In this document: positions 40,501 to 54,135 of the stretch, one piece after another
Layout: each line of letters starts with the position of its first letter
Position numbering within the stretch: the stretch's first letter is position 1
Notes under the pieces: generated by a model
The model's input: the letters and a program-made list of their open reading frames with translations, nothing else
Databases searched by the model: none
Told to the model about the DNA's origin: nothing
Assembly (NCBI GenBank): GCA_008360975.2
Contig: CM039184.1
Location: 38,551,797-38,615,796, forward strand
From: Lichenostomus cassidix
Taxonomy: Eukaryota > Chordata > Aves > Passeriformes > Meliphagidae
Length of the DNA stretch: 64,000 nt
Direction of reading: 5' to 3'
Program-made: the position numbers and the translations under genes

Positions 40501-43500
40501 GGTTTGAAGAGTCAGCTCTTATGAAGAAGTTACAAGCAGTGGATTTTACTTTGGAAATGTGGAGATGGAAATAATGTTTTCAGTGGATATGAGAGCTATT
40601 TTATTCTGTATAGCTCAAATAATGAGCAGTAAACAATTGTAAACCAGTAACATTGTGTGATACATAAATATGCTTTCCAAGCTAAAGAAAATACTTTTTG
40701 CATATGAATAATCTTAATTTACCTGTAGGTTTTCAAATTTTCTTCAGTTATAGAGTCTCTATTAATTTTCCTGACTTGATATAGAAAAATAAGTGGTTTA
40801 TAACTATTATTAATAATTCTAATAGAAAATGTAACCATGTTTTTTCTTTTATATACACTAGTGTGTCAGAGATTGGAACCAAACTAAATAACTTGTTACC
40901 ACCAAAAGAGACCTTTCCCTGAGCTGTGCCATTTCTCTCACTCCTCTTACCAGCTCTAGTATTCAGCATGGGGAGATGTTTCACCTCAGTGACCCACTAT
41001 GAACCTCTGTGAGTTGAGGAGCTTGCAAAAAATATAATCTCCTTACAAAAAGGTCAAAGTTATGAAATTTTTCAACTGTTTTTTCCCAACCACCTTGCTG
41101 CCTGCATATCTTGGAACTCTCCATAGGACAGAACCTTATTCTAAGTGAACATGTGAAACCAGGGGGAGTTTTTTCCCCCTCATATACTGTTTCTGTGGTC
41201 TGATGAAAAACAAACCCAGCAAAATCAGGTGGCTGATTTTCTCTCTCATCCTGATATACAGCTGCTAGATAAAGCACTAAAAATGTGTGGGTTGGTGGAG
41301 GGGAAATGGGTACCTCACTGGGCAGTGGTCTCTTGGTAGTTTGAATTAAGAAATGCTGTCGCTTGTGTTACTATAAAAACATAGGAGCAAAGGTCCAGGT
41401 TAGGGCAAGCATTCAGCTAGTTTACTCTCCTGTTTCCTTCTGGACTCAAATATAAAAAAATACGAAGAAATCTCTATTTCTTTAGTTGTAAACAGTGAAT
41501 AGTTACATCTTCAGTTCAGGCTGGTTTTTTTCATCTTCTATGAGTTTTCCATCTCAACTCTGTGGGACCTTTCTCCATAGAGAAAACATTTATTTTTACC
41601 GTGTTTGGTTATCATCTGTCTGTTGGTTTTTCTCTGGGAATATTATTCCCATTACAACACAACAACTTAGATTTTTGGAGCCTATTTTCAAGGAACTTTA
41701 TCAAATGTCTTTTTTGTCATGTTCATTGTACTTCTGTAAAAACATATTCTAGAAATATCAAAGATCTAGAAGAGAGAAAACCGGAAGTTTGAATAGTCTC
41801 CACTGCATCAATAGAGTATTATATGTATTTCTTATGCATGTCTATAGATAAACAAATCATACTTTTACTTTTACCATTTCTTGAAAAGTACTATTTTTTA
41901 AAAATCTGAATTTGATCATTGTAGTTCAAGGAGGTACAGAGCTACTTTGGAGTCTAAGATCTGAATGTCTTGTCTCTGAGGCAGTTTTCTGAAAAAGTCT
42001 CCAGAACTTTATTCTGAAATGCTATCAAATTTTTGGGTCAGTGGAAAAAAAAAGCCTTCCATGGGATGAATTCAAATTTTCCCATTAGTTGGTCTCTATG
42101 CTTGTGCTTTGTTGTATTTACATTCTTACAACTTACTAATATTCTGAAATAGTTTTCAGTTTGGAGGGGTTAGAGGATAATTAGGCATGAAAAAATTCAT
42201 GTGCTTCCTTTCAATTATGTTATTGTTCCTGTTCGTGATTTTTTTTTTTTTTAAAGGAATCTTGTTGTGTGTAAGGAAGAAGTAGATTTTCCTAAGGTAA
42301 TATTATAATCTTAGAAGATCTAAGATAAACATTGTAAAAATGTTATTTTGCTGCTCACAACATTCTGAATGAAGGAATAAAGTTTTACATTTCTTCAGTT
42401 ACCCAGAATACTCAGGGCCAGGTGACTGGTCTGGTCTTCAACTGTATTTTCAACAAGTTGGTAGAAAACCTTAAAAGTCACCTTTCTCCCCCTAAGATGA
42501 GACATGGTAGCTATACCCATGGTGTTAATCTTTTCAGATTATTATCAAAATGGGATCATTCAGATCATTTGCCTTGCAGGGAAAGGGAAAGTTTGGAGAT
42601 CACTGAGGAGTAGGCATACATTTTTGTAAACTGAGCAACCCTTAAACAAAAGACACCTTCTTAACAAATCCATTGGGTTCTGTGTCTGTAACATATAAAG
42701 GATTTCTGCCTGAAATCTTGATCCTCTTTGCTTTAAATTTAGTGGTTAGCAGTGAAATCTGGGGAGTACATGGGGTGGGAAGAGCTGTAGGAGGAGAGAA
42801 TGCTTGCAGCCCCTTTGCTGTGAGCTTAGCTTTGTGGCTTCTGGGTTGTAGCAAACCTTGACCTGTGCTTTCCTTGACCTTGCTCTGGAAGAAGGGAGAG
42901 AAACTCTTTGCTTCCTCCAGCAGCTGCTGGCTCCTGCTGGGAGAAAAATCAGTGAAGAAAGTATACAAATTGGTAAAGGTTCTAAGACTGGAAGGGAAAG
43001 GCTTCTTTCAACGCATAAAGGTAAATTTTTATATATTTAAATAGTTTACATTTCCCAAGAGAGTGCTTTAAGTCATACTTTACACATTGCATCTTTTAGT
43101 GAAGGCTGTGATTTGTGATTGTTTTCTCTGTTTGAAACATGGGTTTCAAAGCATTACGCACCAGTGGAGCTTCACTGACAAGTATTTTTTACGCTAAATA
43201 AGCTTGCTATTATGTGTTCTTTATGTAGTTTGTAATAGAACTTTAAAAAAATTGCCATAAATCCTAATATTTGTTGTCTTTGCTTTGTTGTCATAAAGAA
43301 GACTATTTGGCAAACTCTTCAGAAGCACTGTATGAACCTGAGCAGCTAGATATGAAAATATTAGGGGGTTTGGATATTTCCATACAATCCTGTTCAAGAC
43401 TTTTTTTGTAGAGAATGCACAGCTGCATGTGGATTGTAAATTATTATGGGAGACAATTAAAATGAAAGAAACAGCTATGGTAATTATAGATAGTTTCCAT

Positions 43501-45130
43501 TCAGTAGGTTGCAAACAGTGGGGTTTTTTAGTACTCACCACAAATTCTGAGATTCTGACTAATCACTCTAAGGTGAGTTGTCAAAACTCCCTTAAAATTG
43601 CAGTACTGAAACATAAATCCATGTAACAAGAAAAACAAGTTTTTCCTAGTGATAGGCTAACTCATAAATGTGTGTGACCTTGAAAAATATATGTGTAATT
43701 TTGTTCCAGACATTAGACTCTTCAAAGTAGTAAGATTAAGCATATATGTACGTGTTAGCAGGTTCAGTGGCATATGGCTGTGTACACACTCCAAAAAATC
43801 CATTTGTTACCATTTTTTATTTAATGCTTGTTTTCCTCCAAGTCTGGACCATAGTGCCCTCTTCCTCCCTCCTCCGCCCTCCAATAAAAATTAATGAACA
43901 GTGGTTTTTACTGCTACCAGTAATGTTTAATGATCTTAGTAGAAAGAGGCAAGCAGTTAATTTGTGGAAATTCATCTGGTTTTCAGCACACAATTCACAG
44001 TATGAACATATTCGGATGAGACAATGGGAATCTCATAAATAACAAATACAAGTATATTTTTAAGATTTTATGCATTCACTGAACTTACAAACTTTAAAGC
44101 AAGTCACGATGCAAATCTCTCATGTAGGTATTTTCCATCAATCATAAGTGTTTTCATGTTACTTCCAAATTTAGGAATGAATCTTAAACTAAGATGGTTT
44201 AGTTGGCTTGATTTGTTACAGACAATTGTGTATATTTCCTAGATGTTTCTTGCAATCAGACAATAATTTAAATATGAAAAACTGAAAAAGGTATAAAAAT
44301 TAATAGTGTCTCACATGAATGTTTCTGTTATATGTACTGGCTGTATTTTAACAACAATTTAGAAATATTTAATTTATTTTTTTTCTTAATATAATTTTCA
44401 TTCATACTTGTTGTGAGGTATATAACACAATAGATGAATTGTACATGGCAGTCATTATACCAGTTGGTATTTCTCGTTTACAGAAGATAAATTCCTTGCT
44501 CTCCATTTTTGTTTGCCTTCCTTTTCAATATGGTATGCCATGAAGATTACTGCTGGGAAGCAATTCCAGAATAAAAAACTGTGTTCATGAGCACTTGTTA
44601 TCTATGTTCAACTCAGCAGTCCAGAGGACAGGCTTCTGAACTGGACAGTAAAACCTGCTGGTATAAATTAATTGGAATTAATTGTCTTGAATGAAATGTC
44701 TGTTTTGCTCTGCTGCTCAGTTTTCTTTCACTCTTCACCAGTAGATGTGCAAGAAACCCAGACTTTTGACTCCCTTTCCAACATGGAAAATCACCAGCAA
44801 TTTTACAGAGCACAGTGATGTTATTGGTTATTGCCTTGAGACAAAACACTCGGATAACAGAGTTATTTCAATTTCTTAGTTAAAGTCTTGGTCTAAATGG
44901 GAGTTGCCGTGCCTATTGATCAGTTGAATATAGTCTATACTGAGCTTACCTCATGCTGCTTTTGTCTCTCATTTATGAAAGCTAAATAGCTGCAGTAATT
45001 TGCCAGATGTGGGATATGAATTTCTAAATATGTCTCCTGTGTGCTGGCCGTCTTTCTCTGCCATGGCCTTTGGGGAGATATTTTGTTCTGAAGAGTCAGG
45101 GTGGCTTCTAAGGCTGAAGTATTTGTTTAA

Positions 45131-45400
45131 GATGAGAAGCAACAGCCTCAAGTCTCAGGCTGTGCTGGGGGGACAGAGTGTTTAGATTGGTTAGTAGGAC
45201 AAATTTTTTCACCAAAAGGGTTGTCAAGAACTGGGAGAGGCTGCTCAGGGAAGTGGTTGAGTCACCATCCCTGGAGGTATTTAAAAGATGTGTAGATGTG
45301 GTGCCTGGGGACATGGTTTTATGGTGGACCTGACAGTAACTTAACTGTTGGACTCAATCATCTTAGATGTTTTCTCCAGCCTAAACGATTCTGTGATTTT
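45131..45400 (+). mobile_element. CR1 LINE 3' end
   Basis: Sense CR1 sequence: AGCAACAGCCTCAAG, then GTTTAGATTGGTTAGTAGG, then GGGAGAGGCTGCTCAGGGAAGTGG, TTGAGTCACCATCCCTGGAGGTATTTAAAAG, and CTGTTGGACTCAATCATCTTAGATG, finishing in the typical GATTCTGTGATT tail. The best-preserved CR1 copy in the window; about 270 bases of 3' end only. Confidence 0.92.
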
Positions 45401-48400
45401 CTAGGTCGTGTGGGTAAGGAGCGCCTGCAGCTGCCTTGCATGGACAGCAGCTCATCTTATTCCCATTTGTAAATGCAGTAGGTGCTCTGTTAATTGATAG
45501 GAGAGCATTCTCCCCAGTATTCTCTCTGTATGTGGAATGTACAGGCAGTATACCTGTCTAATGGGAAAAAAAATTCCTTTTCTAAAAATTTCTATGTCAT
45601 TTAGAATAAATGGGTATGTAAATTTTAGCTAAAGAACAGGTACTTGAATTGCTCTCTTTAGCAGACAAAAAAGAACAGCTTCTTTTCCTAGAGCTGTACA
45701 AAGGAGCTTGCATGTTATCAGAATCTTTTAGTACCTGGCATAATCCAAAACTACACATGGTAGTAATGTAATTTTTTTTTTTTTTGAGAGATGCTGAGAT
45801 GACCATACAAAATGACCAAGCACTGCACTCTTTGGATTACTCAGTTTTGCACAAGATGTTTGCAATAGGACATAGCAGACATGCAATATTTGACAGGTGG
45901 GAAGTTTATAACCACTTTTGACTCTTTTACATGCTTCTGATAGTCTATATAGAATTGAGATATTTAGGGAGCTTTTAAATTAGAAACAGAGGCTTTGTCC
46001 TGCTGTCAGAATGACAAATACCTATTTGTGGTATTTTCTCTCAAGAGAGTATTAAAACAAAATTTATAAGTAAGTGCAAACACAGGGTGTTTTGTTGGTT
46101 GGCTTTTTAATTTTTGTGAAATTGATAATTTTTATCCGTGTTTAGAAAGGTGGTTCTGAGAGAAGGACACTTGGGACAAAGGATAGAGTGCTGCTCTTCT
46201 TTCTGCTGAAGCCTGAGAGAGGAGTTCATTGATCTCAATAATGAGGACATTGAAAAGTCCTTCAGCAAAACCAGGCAACCAAATTTGACATTGTGATGTA
46301 TCTTAAGTTATTTGGTGAAGAAGAAGGAAATGGGGAGGAGATGTCAGGTACCAAACCACAACCTGCTAGACCTTATTTGAGCGCTAAGGACTGGGGAGAG
46401 GTTTAGCTTGTTCCCTGCGGAGATGGCTTGAGGGTTTTATAGGTTTTACTTTTTATTTAGGTGGGAAAGCATCATAATCTTTCATTTGCCTTTAGGTGGT
46501 CATCTTCCTTGACAACTGAGTTGATTTCAGCCAGAGAAAGAAAAGAATGAAATAGATGGGTAAAAATGCTTTGATTCTGTGCTCTGCTGGATTAACTGGG
46601 ATGCTTTTATGTATCAAAGAATACTCCAGCTTTTTTGATGGTTAGAGACAAACTTGTGGGTCAGTGCATGTGAGTGCATTCAATACAATATTAAATTAAA
46701 GTTGTAACTCATCTTTTTTGAGAGTTGAAATATTCACTATAATACAAATCATTTGCTTATGTATTTAAAACAAGCTTGCTTGGGAAAAAAAGGTTTATTA
46801 AGTGAAGGGAGGAGAATATTCAGGTAAACAGTTAATCCTTTAAATATTGTATTGCATGAGTCTGTCTTGCTCTGACAGATACAATTTTAAAATAAAACTG
46901 CATATTGTATGTATATATATTGACAACCTTCCAGTGTCCTTGTTAATCACAGGAATAAAGAGGAAGTAGCACTGAATTTACAGCCTGTTCAAAAAAGGCT
47001 TGGAGCAGTGTATTCTCACGTGTTAGTCTTTGGGAAACAGGTGATTATACTGCTCATATTTATGTTTAAGAAATGTTTATCAAGTACCACTGCTTCTGTG
47101 CATCAGTACCAGATTGCTCAGTTACAATAAGTGTGCTGGCATCTGTCTATTTTATAATTAAACATTAGCCCCATTGTACATCGAGTATCTGAAATAGCTA
47201 CAGCAAATGTGAGTGCTGGTTCTGCTTGTATAACTGCTGAAACTTGTCAGTCCTTTGTGCTCCTATTATTTCTGGAGTCTAAGCTAAACAGACTAACTGC
47301 TGCTAAGAAGCTGTCAGGGGATGCATGTCAAACACTAGGTGTATCATGCGATCAGACCAGTGCTGGGATAGATAAGTCAGTGGTTGGAAGAGGGAAAAAA
47401 GTGACCTTTTTCTCTCAACATTGTCTTTACACTGAAAGGAACAGATGAGTATCTGAATTATTCACAGTACTGGAAGCTTATAATTGTTAGCAATGGTGGC
47501 AGCAGCAGACTATCGAGACAGGGATTTTGTTAAAATGCCTGATTCTGAAGCTCATCAAAGGATTAATTTCACGAAACAGTCTCTGGGAATTGGGATATTT
47601 AAGATCTGTGAGAGCAAGGGCAGTTTCTTCCAAAGAATTGAGAATCTTCTTAATTTTATAAGGATCTGTGTTGAAATAAAGGTTAATATTAATCACAGGT
47701 CTTATGCAGTAATGGAACAAAGAATGTCTGTGAAAAGGCTTTGCTGTTTCATTGAGTAATCCCAATGAGTTGATTAGTGTTAGTAATAAATCAGAACTTT
47801 TAACCCATAATGTAATTACTAGATATATAAATTACCTATTTATCTAAAAAAATAAACTAATTTACATAGCAGCAAAATGAATTTCAAACAAAGATAGTAA
47901 GACTGTCTTGGTTATAACTGATACGTAGTGGAAGGTAAGGCTTTTTTCAATGTCGTGTATAGTTTTGTCTACTTAAAATACTGACTGTTTATAGTTTCCT
48001 CAAAATGGTTAGCCTCTAGTGATACAGTCTTTAAAATTCTTTTGTTTCAACAGGCCAAATACTATATTCTCTGAGGTTTCTTCTCCTTTTTAAATTCTGA
48101 AATCTATTGATGCTTATTATTATAAATCTGTAAAGTAGGAGCTTGGATGCAGTGTGTAATAATTATGCCATGGTTTAGCATGTCATTAGTGTCCTATGAC
48201 AAACACTCATCAGTCAGATGCTGTTGTCCAAATGAGAGCTGGTGTGGCTGCATCCATTATCATCCTTACTCTCTACTGCGTGTTACTAAAGACAGAGGTT
48301 TTGCATATGGAAAAAGTAGGGGAAAAGCAGTGTAAAGGAACTGGAGAGTTAATGTCTACAGCTCTCAGGAAATCAAGATTTTAAAAATCTTCCAAAGCTT

Positions 48401-49788
48401 TTACAGTTCTCTCTTTGCTTTTAAAAACCGTTCCTCGTGGATGGGAAGGTGCTCTTTGTAGATACACTCTGAATCTTCTTAACTTAAAAGGACACTTGCC
48501 AAACATAATGAACCAATACCTTCCTCGTGGTCCAGTTAATACTTTAATGATGTTGCAGTCCATAGAATGTAGAAAAGCATATAAGCTTAATAATATATAA
48601 CAATATAACATATAACATAACAGTACACTTAAGATTGTTAAACAGAACTTCCAAGTGCCTGCCGTTTTTGGTGTTAATTGCTCCTCTGGGTTGTGAGAGT
48701 GTAAGTAAAATAGCTGGTGGAGAGGTGTTTCTGTGAAGTCACCAGCATTCTGTGCCTTCCACTGTGTAGAGCAGAGTGTTCACCGTGGGTCTGGCATCCT
48801 ACTTGATCTTGGTCCACTTAGGGCTGTTTTTATATGCTTTATTGTAGCCTGCTTGATTTGCATCAGGCCCCAGCCTGGGTTTTAAGGGTTGCTTCAAAGC
48901 CTTCCCCAGCCTCAGGTGACACAATGGGTTCTCCCTGTCACCCAGTGACTCTCACAGGGTGTCAGACATTCCCTCTGTAGTTTTGGGGTCAGGCCAGGCA
49001 ATCATTGCTGACCACCTGGCAGCTGTTAAAACCAGACAGGTGAAGACAAGGCCAGGCAGCTCTGGAGACCCTGCGCTGTCCAGGCAGTGCAAAGCCTCTG
49101 GCCTTTCACCAGCATTGACAAGAATCCTATTTATTATGCTACTTCATATATAGAAATAAAATTAGATTAAAGCTTTCTGAAATCACGAGCATCTGTCTTG
49201 TATTTTCTGTCTGAGGGAACTGTGTCGGTCAGCACTACCAAATGCACTCAAAACAGACTGACTGAAGTCATAGCTGCAGGTCAAAAACTTATTAAAATCT
49301 CGCTAAAAAGGTTTGGGTTTTTTTTCCCCTTAATGGTAAAGCAAAGAAGATACAAGCAGTAAGCTAATGCTGTGCTGCCTGTTTTCTTCAAACCCTATCA
49401 GACCCTTCCTTGTTGCTCCCCTGGCCTCACAACCCTCCAGTGTGCTGCACCAAGGGCCAGGTTCAGCCAAGGAAGGTGGGATTATCCCAGGGGTGCTCAG
49501 GCCCATTAGGCTGTGTCTGAGCACAGGGGTGGTCATCTTGCATGAGTGTTCAAATGAGAGCATCTGCAAGGGGGAGAGAAGGGAAGGGAACCATATTGCA
49601 GTTGCTATTGTTCCTCAGTTTGTTTTTTTAAAGGAAAATATTTTCTTGTTTATTTGATTTCTTTTATTTTAAGTAAGTTTTAAGCTGAATTTCTTGTAAG
49701 CATCTGTGAAATCCAGTTTCTCTCTTCTCCAGAGAGAACATAGACTCCCTCAAAAGACTCCAAGTCTTTTCTTTTTTTTTCCCTGTAG
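45401..49788. other. Noncoding: presumed TENM3 5' intron or flank, part 6
   Basis: Mostly unique AT-rich DNA with GC-richer patches at 48640-49120 and 49360-49570. Overlapping frames of 76-96 codons on both strands in the GC-richer patches reflect fewer stop codons there. No gene is supported. Confidence 0.55.
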
Positions 49789-50033
49789 TTGCATGAAAAC
49801 CCAGATTCTAGAATTTTATCACCAGGATTCTGGCAAATGGTACTTTGTGACTCTGAACTATGTCTCGTTTGATGAAGCCAACCTGCTTCATGATTTATGG
49901 ATAAGGCATTCAGAAATTCAGTTGAATTCAGAAATTGAGACTGACAGACTGCTTTCTAAGGAAACTGCATTGTGTCCTGTCACAAGCATGGCACAGACTG
50001 AACTGGTCTGCGTAACTGTTCAGGACTGGTGAG
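49789..50033 (+). other. Exon-like interval with good splice signals (possible leader or alternative exon)
   Basis: A T-rich tract ending CCCTGTAG (to 49788) is followed 245 bases later by GAG before GTAAGG, a near-perfect donor. Between them one frame is open throughout: from ATG at 49793 it gives 79 codons (MKTQILEFYHQDSGKWYF at its start) and stops with TGA at 50030-50032, one base before the exon end. The same frame is also open upstream to 49706, so the openness is not bounded by the acceptor, and the ATG context is poor (T at -3, A at +4). The peptide resembles no family I recognise. It lies on the TENM3 strand 12.5 kb before the coding exon, so it could be a TENM3 leader exon, an exon of another transcript, or chance. 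Confidence 0.3.
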
Positions 50034-53000
50034 GTAAGGTACTACTTCATTAGCTTCTTATATTGTAGCTGTTACTGAATCACTGTAGCACAATCTCTAA
50101 TTTTACAATTCTGCAGGACAGTGAGTGCTCTTTAATTAGAGTCACATACCAGCCCATAGTGGTTTTGCTTTTTATGCCATGTTTTTGTGAAAGGTAAATA
50201 AATGCTTTAAATAGGAGGTGGAAGATGCAGACTCTCAGCAATGTTTTTGACTTGCTGATAGACAGTGTTTCTCAGGTAGCAGCCCCTGATAAATCTGGCA
50301 CTTCTGCCAAAAGCTGCTAATTTCTCCCTTAGGTACAGGGGTACATAGCCCTCGGGGAATAACAGGTAAGGAAATAGAGAGCAATACAGAGTTATCAACA
50401 TTCCACTATTTTTAGCGGTGCTGATTTTGTTTCCATAATAAATTTTATTTTAGTTGACTAAATAGATAAAAGGAATTTGGAGGTAATTAATTTTATGTTT
50501 TTCTAGCTTCAAAGTCCAAAACCAGCATAGAATTTGTCTCTTCAATGGTATTTTGCACATTTTACTAATGGCTTTGTAGCCCAAATTTAAAAACTTCTAC
50601 CCGTGCTCTTTTTTATGGGGAGGATCTCCTGTTTTTCTTCAGAGGAGTAAAAAGGTAGACCATTGAAAAACTTAATTTACATGGGTATAAAAACATTCCT
50701 CTCTCATCCTTCCCCCCCCCCAATACTCCCTGGCTGTCTTGATTTGGTAATTTTTACTATAAGTTTGTGAAGAGACAGATTATCAGAATCCAGGTGGTTT
50801 GGAATATACAGTTGCTGAAGGCAAAGGGGCATCAGATTAGTTACATGCATTTTTCAAGCTGTCTTGAATTAGGTTAGCTACATAGTGGGTTTTGTTACTT
50901 TAGGTATAGGAGAATACTACTAAAAATACTTTCCCTACAGCATGTCTTTCATTGGTGGTTTTTTATTCATATATATAAAACATCTATTTTTATATGTACA
51001 GATACGTGCACATACACATTTCACTAGCTTTGTAATGTTCAATTAAGCTTTTTAAGCATTAAGAAAGTAAGAGCTGCAAATGGGTTAAGATCTGATGGGT
51101 ATGTGTCTAATCATTCCACAGAGCTGTAAAATGTCTCTTTACCTTTCTAGTCTCTGTTCTACCTTCTTTACTCTACAAGTCTGTCTTTCTCTGTTACAGA
51201 ATTTCTGGGTTTTGTTTGCACTTGCTGAGTTTGTGTAAGAATTCTTTGATTACATATACGTCAGTTATTTGGAGACCCTAACTGACAAAAAGGAATATTA
51301 AGCTTTTCTTCATCTCTCTTGTTCCCCCATATGAAAGATAAACTCTCCCAATACCAGCAAAAACCCCATGTTAAATCTTTTTCTTTCTGAAGCCTGCTTC
51401 TTGGAAGCCTCAATTAATTTATGCACAAAAATTGTATTACTAATCCTAGCCGGCAGCTCTGTGCAGCACTACCAGGCAGTCTGGGTATGAATCGAAGGTG
51501 TGGAGCAGCACATTCATTGTTCCCAGCTGAATGAGCCCTCCCCAGAAGATGAGTATGTCCAGAAATGATAGCTGAGCAGTCTGCACCCCTTCATTCACCC
51601 TGCTGGGTGGGCTCATCCTTTCACCTGGTTGCGTTAAGAGCCTATGATATTAATCAGAATGGCTCCAGTCTCGGAGCTTATCTACATCAGTGGTTTTAAA
51701 AGTGCACTCTTCTGTCAGCATCGCTGCATCTGCACAATAGATTTTGCTAGCTTAAGCTATGACTTCTAGTAAATTCAACTGTGCTGCCAGATCTTTTCAG
51801 TACAGACCAGATCTCTCAGTACTGCACATTTTTAAGCATGTTCTTGAGCTGTGCAAATATAGAGACAAGATTTTGATGCCACCAACTTCAGGTACAGGTG
51901 TAAGGGGTTTCCTTCTTTTTCCAATGCCTGCATTACTTCAGTCCTGGACTACCCCTCAGGATCCATTTTTTTCTAGAAGTTTTCTAAATGCTTCTGAACA
52001 TAGCTAATGTAGTTAAAGAACTTTACCATGGTTTTCCTACTATTCTATAGAGTTCTTCACTTTAGGAGAAGCATGAGCCTCCCTACTCCATTGTGTAGAT
52101 CAAAAAAATTTCTAGACCCTACCTTCTCATGTGTCTCATGCCCTCTTTCTGTTTCCACAAAACTCTCTCAAGTATCTAGACAATTCAGTGAAAAGTTAAT
52201 GCTTGGAAATGCTTACACTGGAACTGATGTTTGTGGCCTTTAATAGAGAGTAAGAAAATCATGAATAGTTTCATATTAGGTATAAGGCCATGCAAAAAAT
52301 GAATGTTCCACTCTGTGTTTATTAAAAAGTAATAAGAAATATTTGAAACAGGATGGAAATTAAACTACCTGCTCATCCACCCATATAGTCCATATGGACT
52401 TGTCTGAGGCATCTTGACGGTCACTGTGGGAAAGATTCTCATCCTGTTCTGCTTATGCCTTCCATGTCCTCTAAATGAGTGGAAGCCTCCAGTGTTAATG
52501 GCTTTGTCTTGCACCTCTGCTTGCTAAACTTATTTGATAAGAAGTACAATTACATATTGTTTCGTTCTGGAGTGATTGAGCTGTGCAACTGCTCTACATA
52601 CTCTGATTGGATCTAAAAGGATTTAATTGATAATTGTGAAATATTTTCATTATTCAGTTACAGTTAATTGTCCATGTGTTTGGGGACCAAATTTTCATTT
52701 GTTGTTAAGAGTGTTTTTTAAAGAATAGAAATAGCCCATCCTTTAAAGGTCACCTTCTGATCTGTTGCTGAAGTAAATTGTTACTTTAATTAGAAGGATT
52801 TTTAATCAATGAGTGTACTACTGAGAAATTCTGAGTATTATATGAAGTGGTAATTTAAAGGATTTAAAGAAGCAATTCTTCCCTCCAAAAGCATAATATG
52901 AACTGCTCAGTACTTCCTGTAGAAGCTTGTGTTTATTTTGCAAAACTGGGATTGTTTGGCAATGAAGCATTTTTTAAAGTTGAGACTTGTTTCTCTGACA

Positions 53001-54064
53001 TGTGAGTGCAGTAGACCAGGTGCTGTCAGTGGGCTCTCCAGCAGCAGGTCAGCTGCATGCCCATGGTTGAAATTTGGCAGCATGTGGGAGCACAGCCAGG
53101 TGCCTTACCTACAGATAATGCACACCAGAGAAGAGGAGGGCAGCAGGAGGTAGTTCTTTGTCCTACTTCCCCAGCTTCCTGAAGGAGGCTTTGAATTATG
53201 AAGGGTTAATTGTTCTTTAGGTGGGTACAAGAGAGGGTCTTGGTTGGTTGTCAGGTAGGGTCATGCCAGAGGAGGCTGTGCAGACACTTCCAGAGGGCAA
53301 TGTGGTCCTTTGGACACAATTCCTAATTACTGTGGGAAATTTTGTGTCTCACATATCCAAAGAACTTTAAAAAAAATTCATTATTCTTTTGTTTGCCCTA
53401 GTCAAAGTCTTAGTTCTGTTGAAACTGGAGACAAAACCTTGGAGGTGAGAGTGGAATGAGGTGATTACAGGACAAAAAGTTTTTGTATGACCTTTCAGGT
53501 AAGGCTAAAAAGCTGATGCAATGAAAGGGATGGTTTGAAAGAGAGTTAGAACAGGAATTACAGAAAGGCAGTGATCCAGCAGGGCAAACAACCTCCAGCC
53601 TTTACTGTCTGCTGATGTTGGATTGTGCTGAAGAAGAGACAATTAGAGGTTGTGACAAGAGGACACAGCTTGTGCAGAGAGGGAAGCAGGGACCTGGGGA
53701 GTATAGAGGAGCACATGACAGCTGATACCATCTGAATAGATGGGATAGTTAAATGCAGTAGTAGGAATTGCTAGTGTAAACATAATGAAGTTAAACAGTG
53801 CTTTACTACATCTTACAGTGGCATTTGTTAATAATTTTGCACACTACTGTGTTAGGAGTAGTAGGTGAATGCTGTGACATTATGAATGTGAAGTACTTGT
53901 TTCTGTGGGTATTTTTCATGTTTGGGACTTCTTGTGTTTGCATCTGTGGTTTTGGTTTGTTGCTATTCGAGAAAGGCAGACAAGAGGATAACTTTGAACA
54001 AAACAGAGTTCTTGCGCTTTAAAACAATTGTCGGTGTGCCTTAAAAATCTTACTAGTTAGTCTT

Positions 54065-54135
54065 TATAGAGTTGAGTCACTAAGTAATTCTCCAGGTTAC
54101 TAAGCTGCAGCAGTATCCTAATTACAATGTGACTG
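54065..54135. promoter_or_regulatory. Candidate AP-1/Maf-type patch
   Basis: TGAGTCA (AP-1 consensus) at 54073-54079 followed by CTAAGTAATTC, and CTAATTACAATG about 40 bases on. Isolated motif matches; low confidence. Confidence 0.15.

Larger units (their letters stand above)
31606..45130. other. Noncoding: presumed TENM3 5' intron or flank, part 5
   Basis: A GC-richer patch at 31860-32060 follows the LTR. T24 lies at 33138-33161, a pyrimidine-rich stretch at about 36180-36640, the second CRE at 37490-37497, and a GC-richer, multi-frame-open island at 38400-39010. An 8-bp inverted repeat (TTTGAAAC / GTTTCAAA) is at 43131-43150. No recognised gene. Confidence 0.55.

Noticed and set aside
46140..46420. 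Purine-rich stretch resembling decayed coding sequence (pseudogene)
   Set aside because: Reading frames are short and broken, and I recognise no parent gene.
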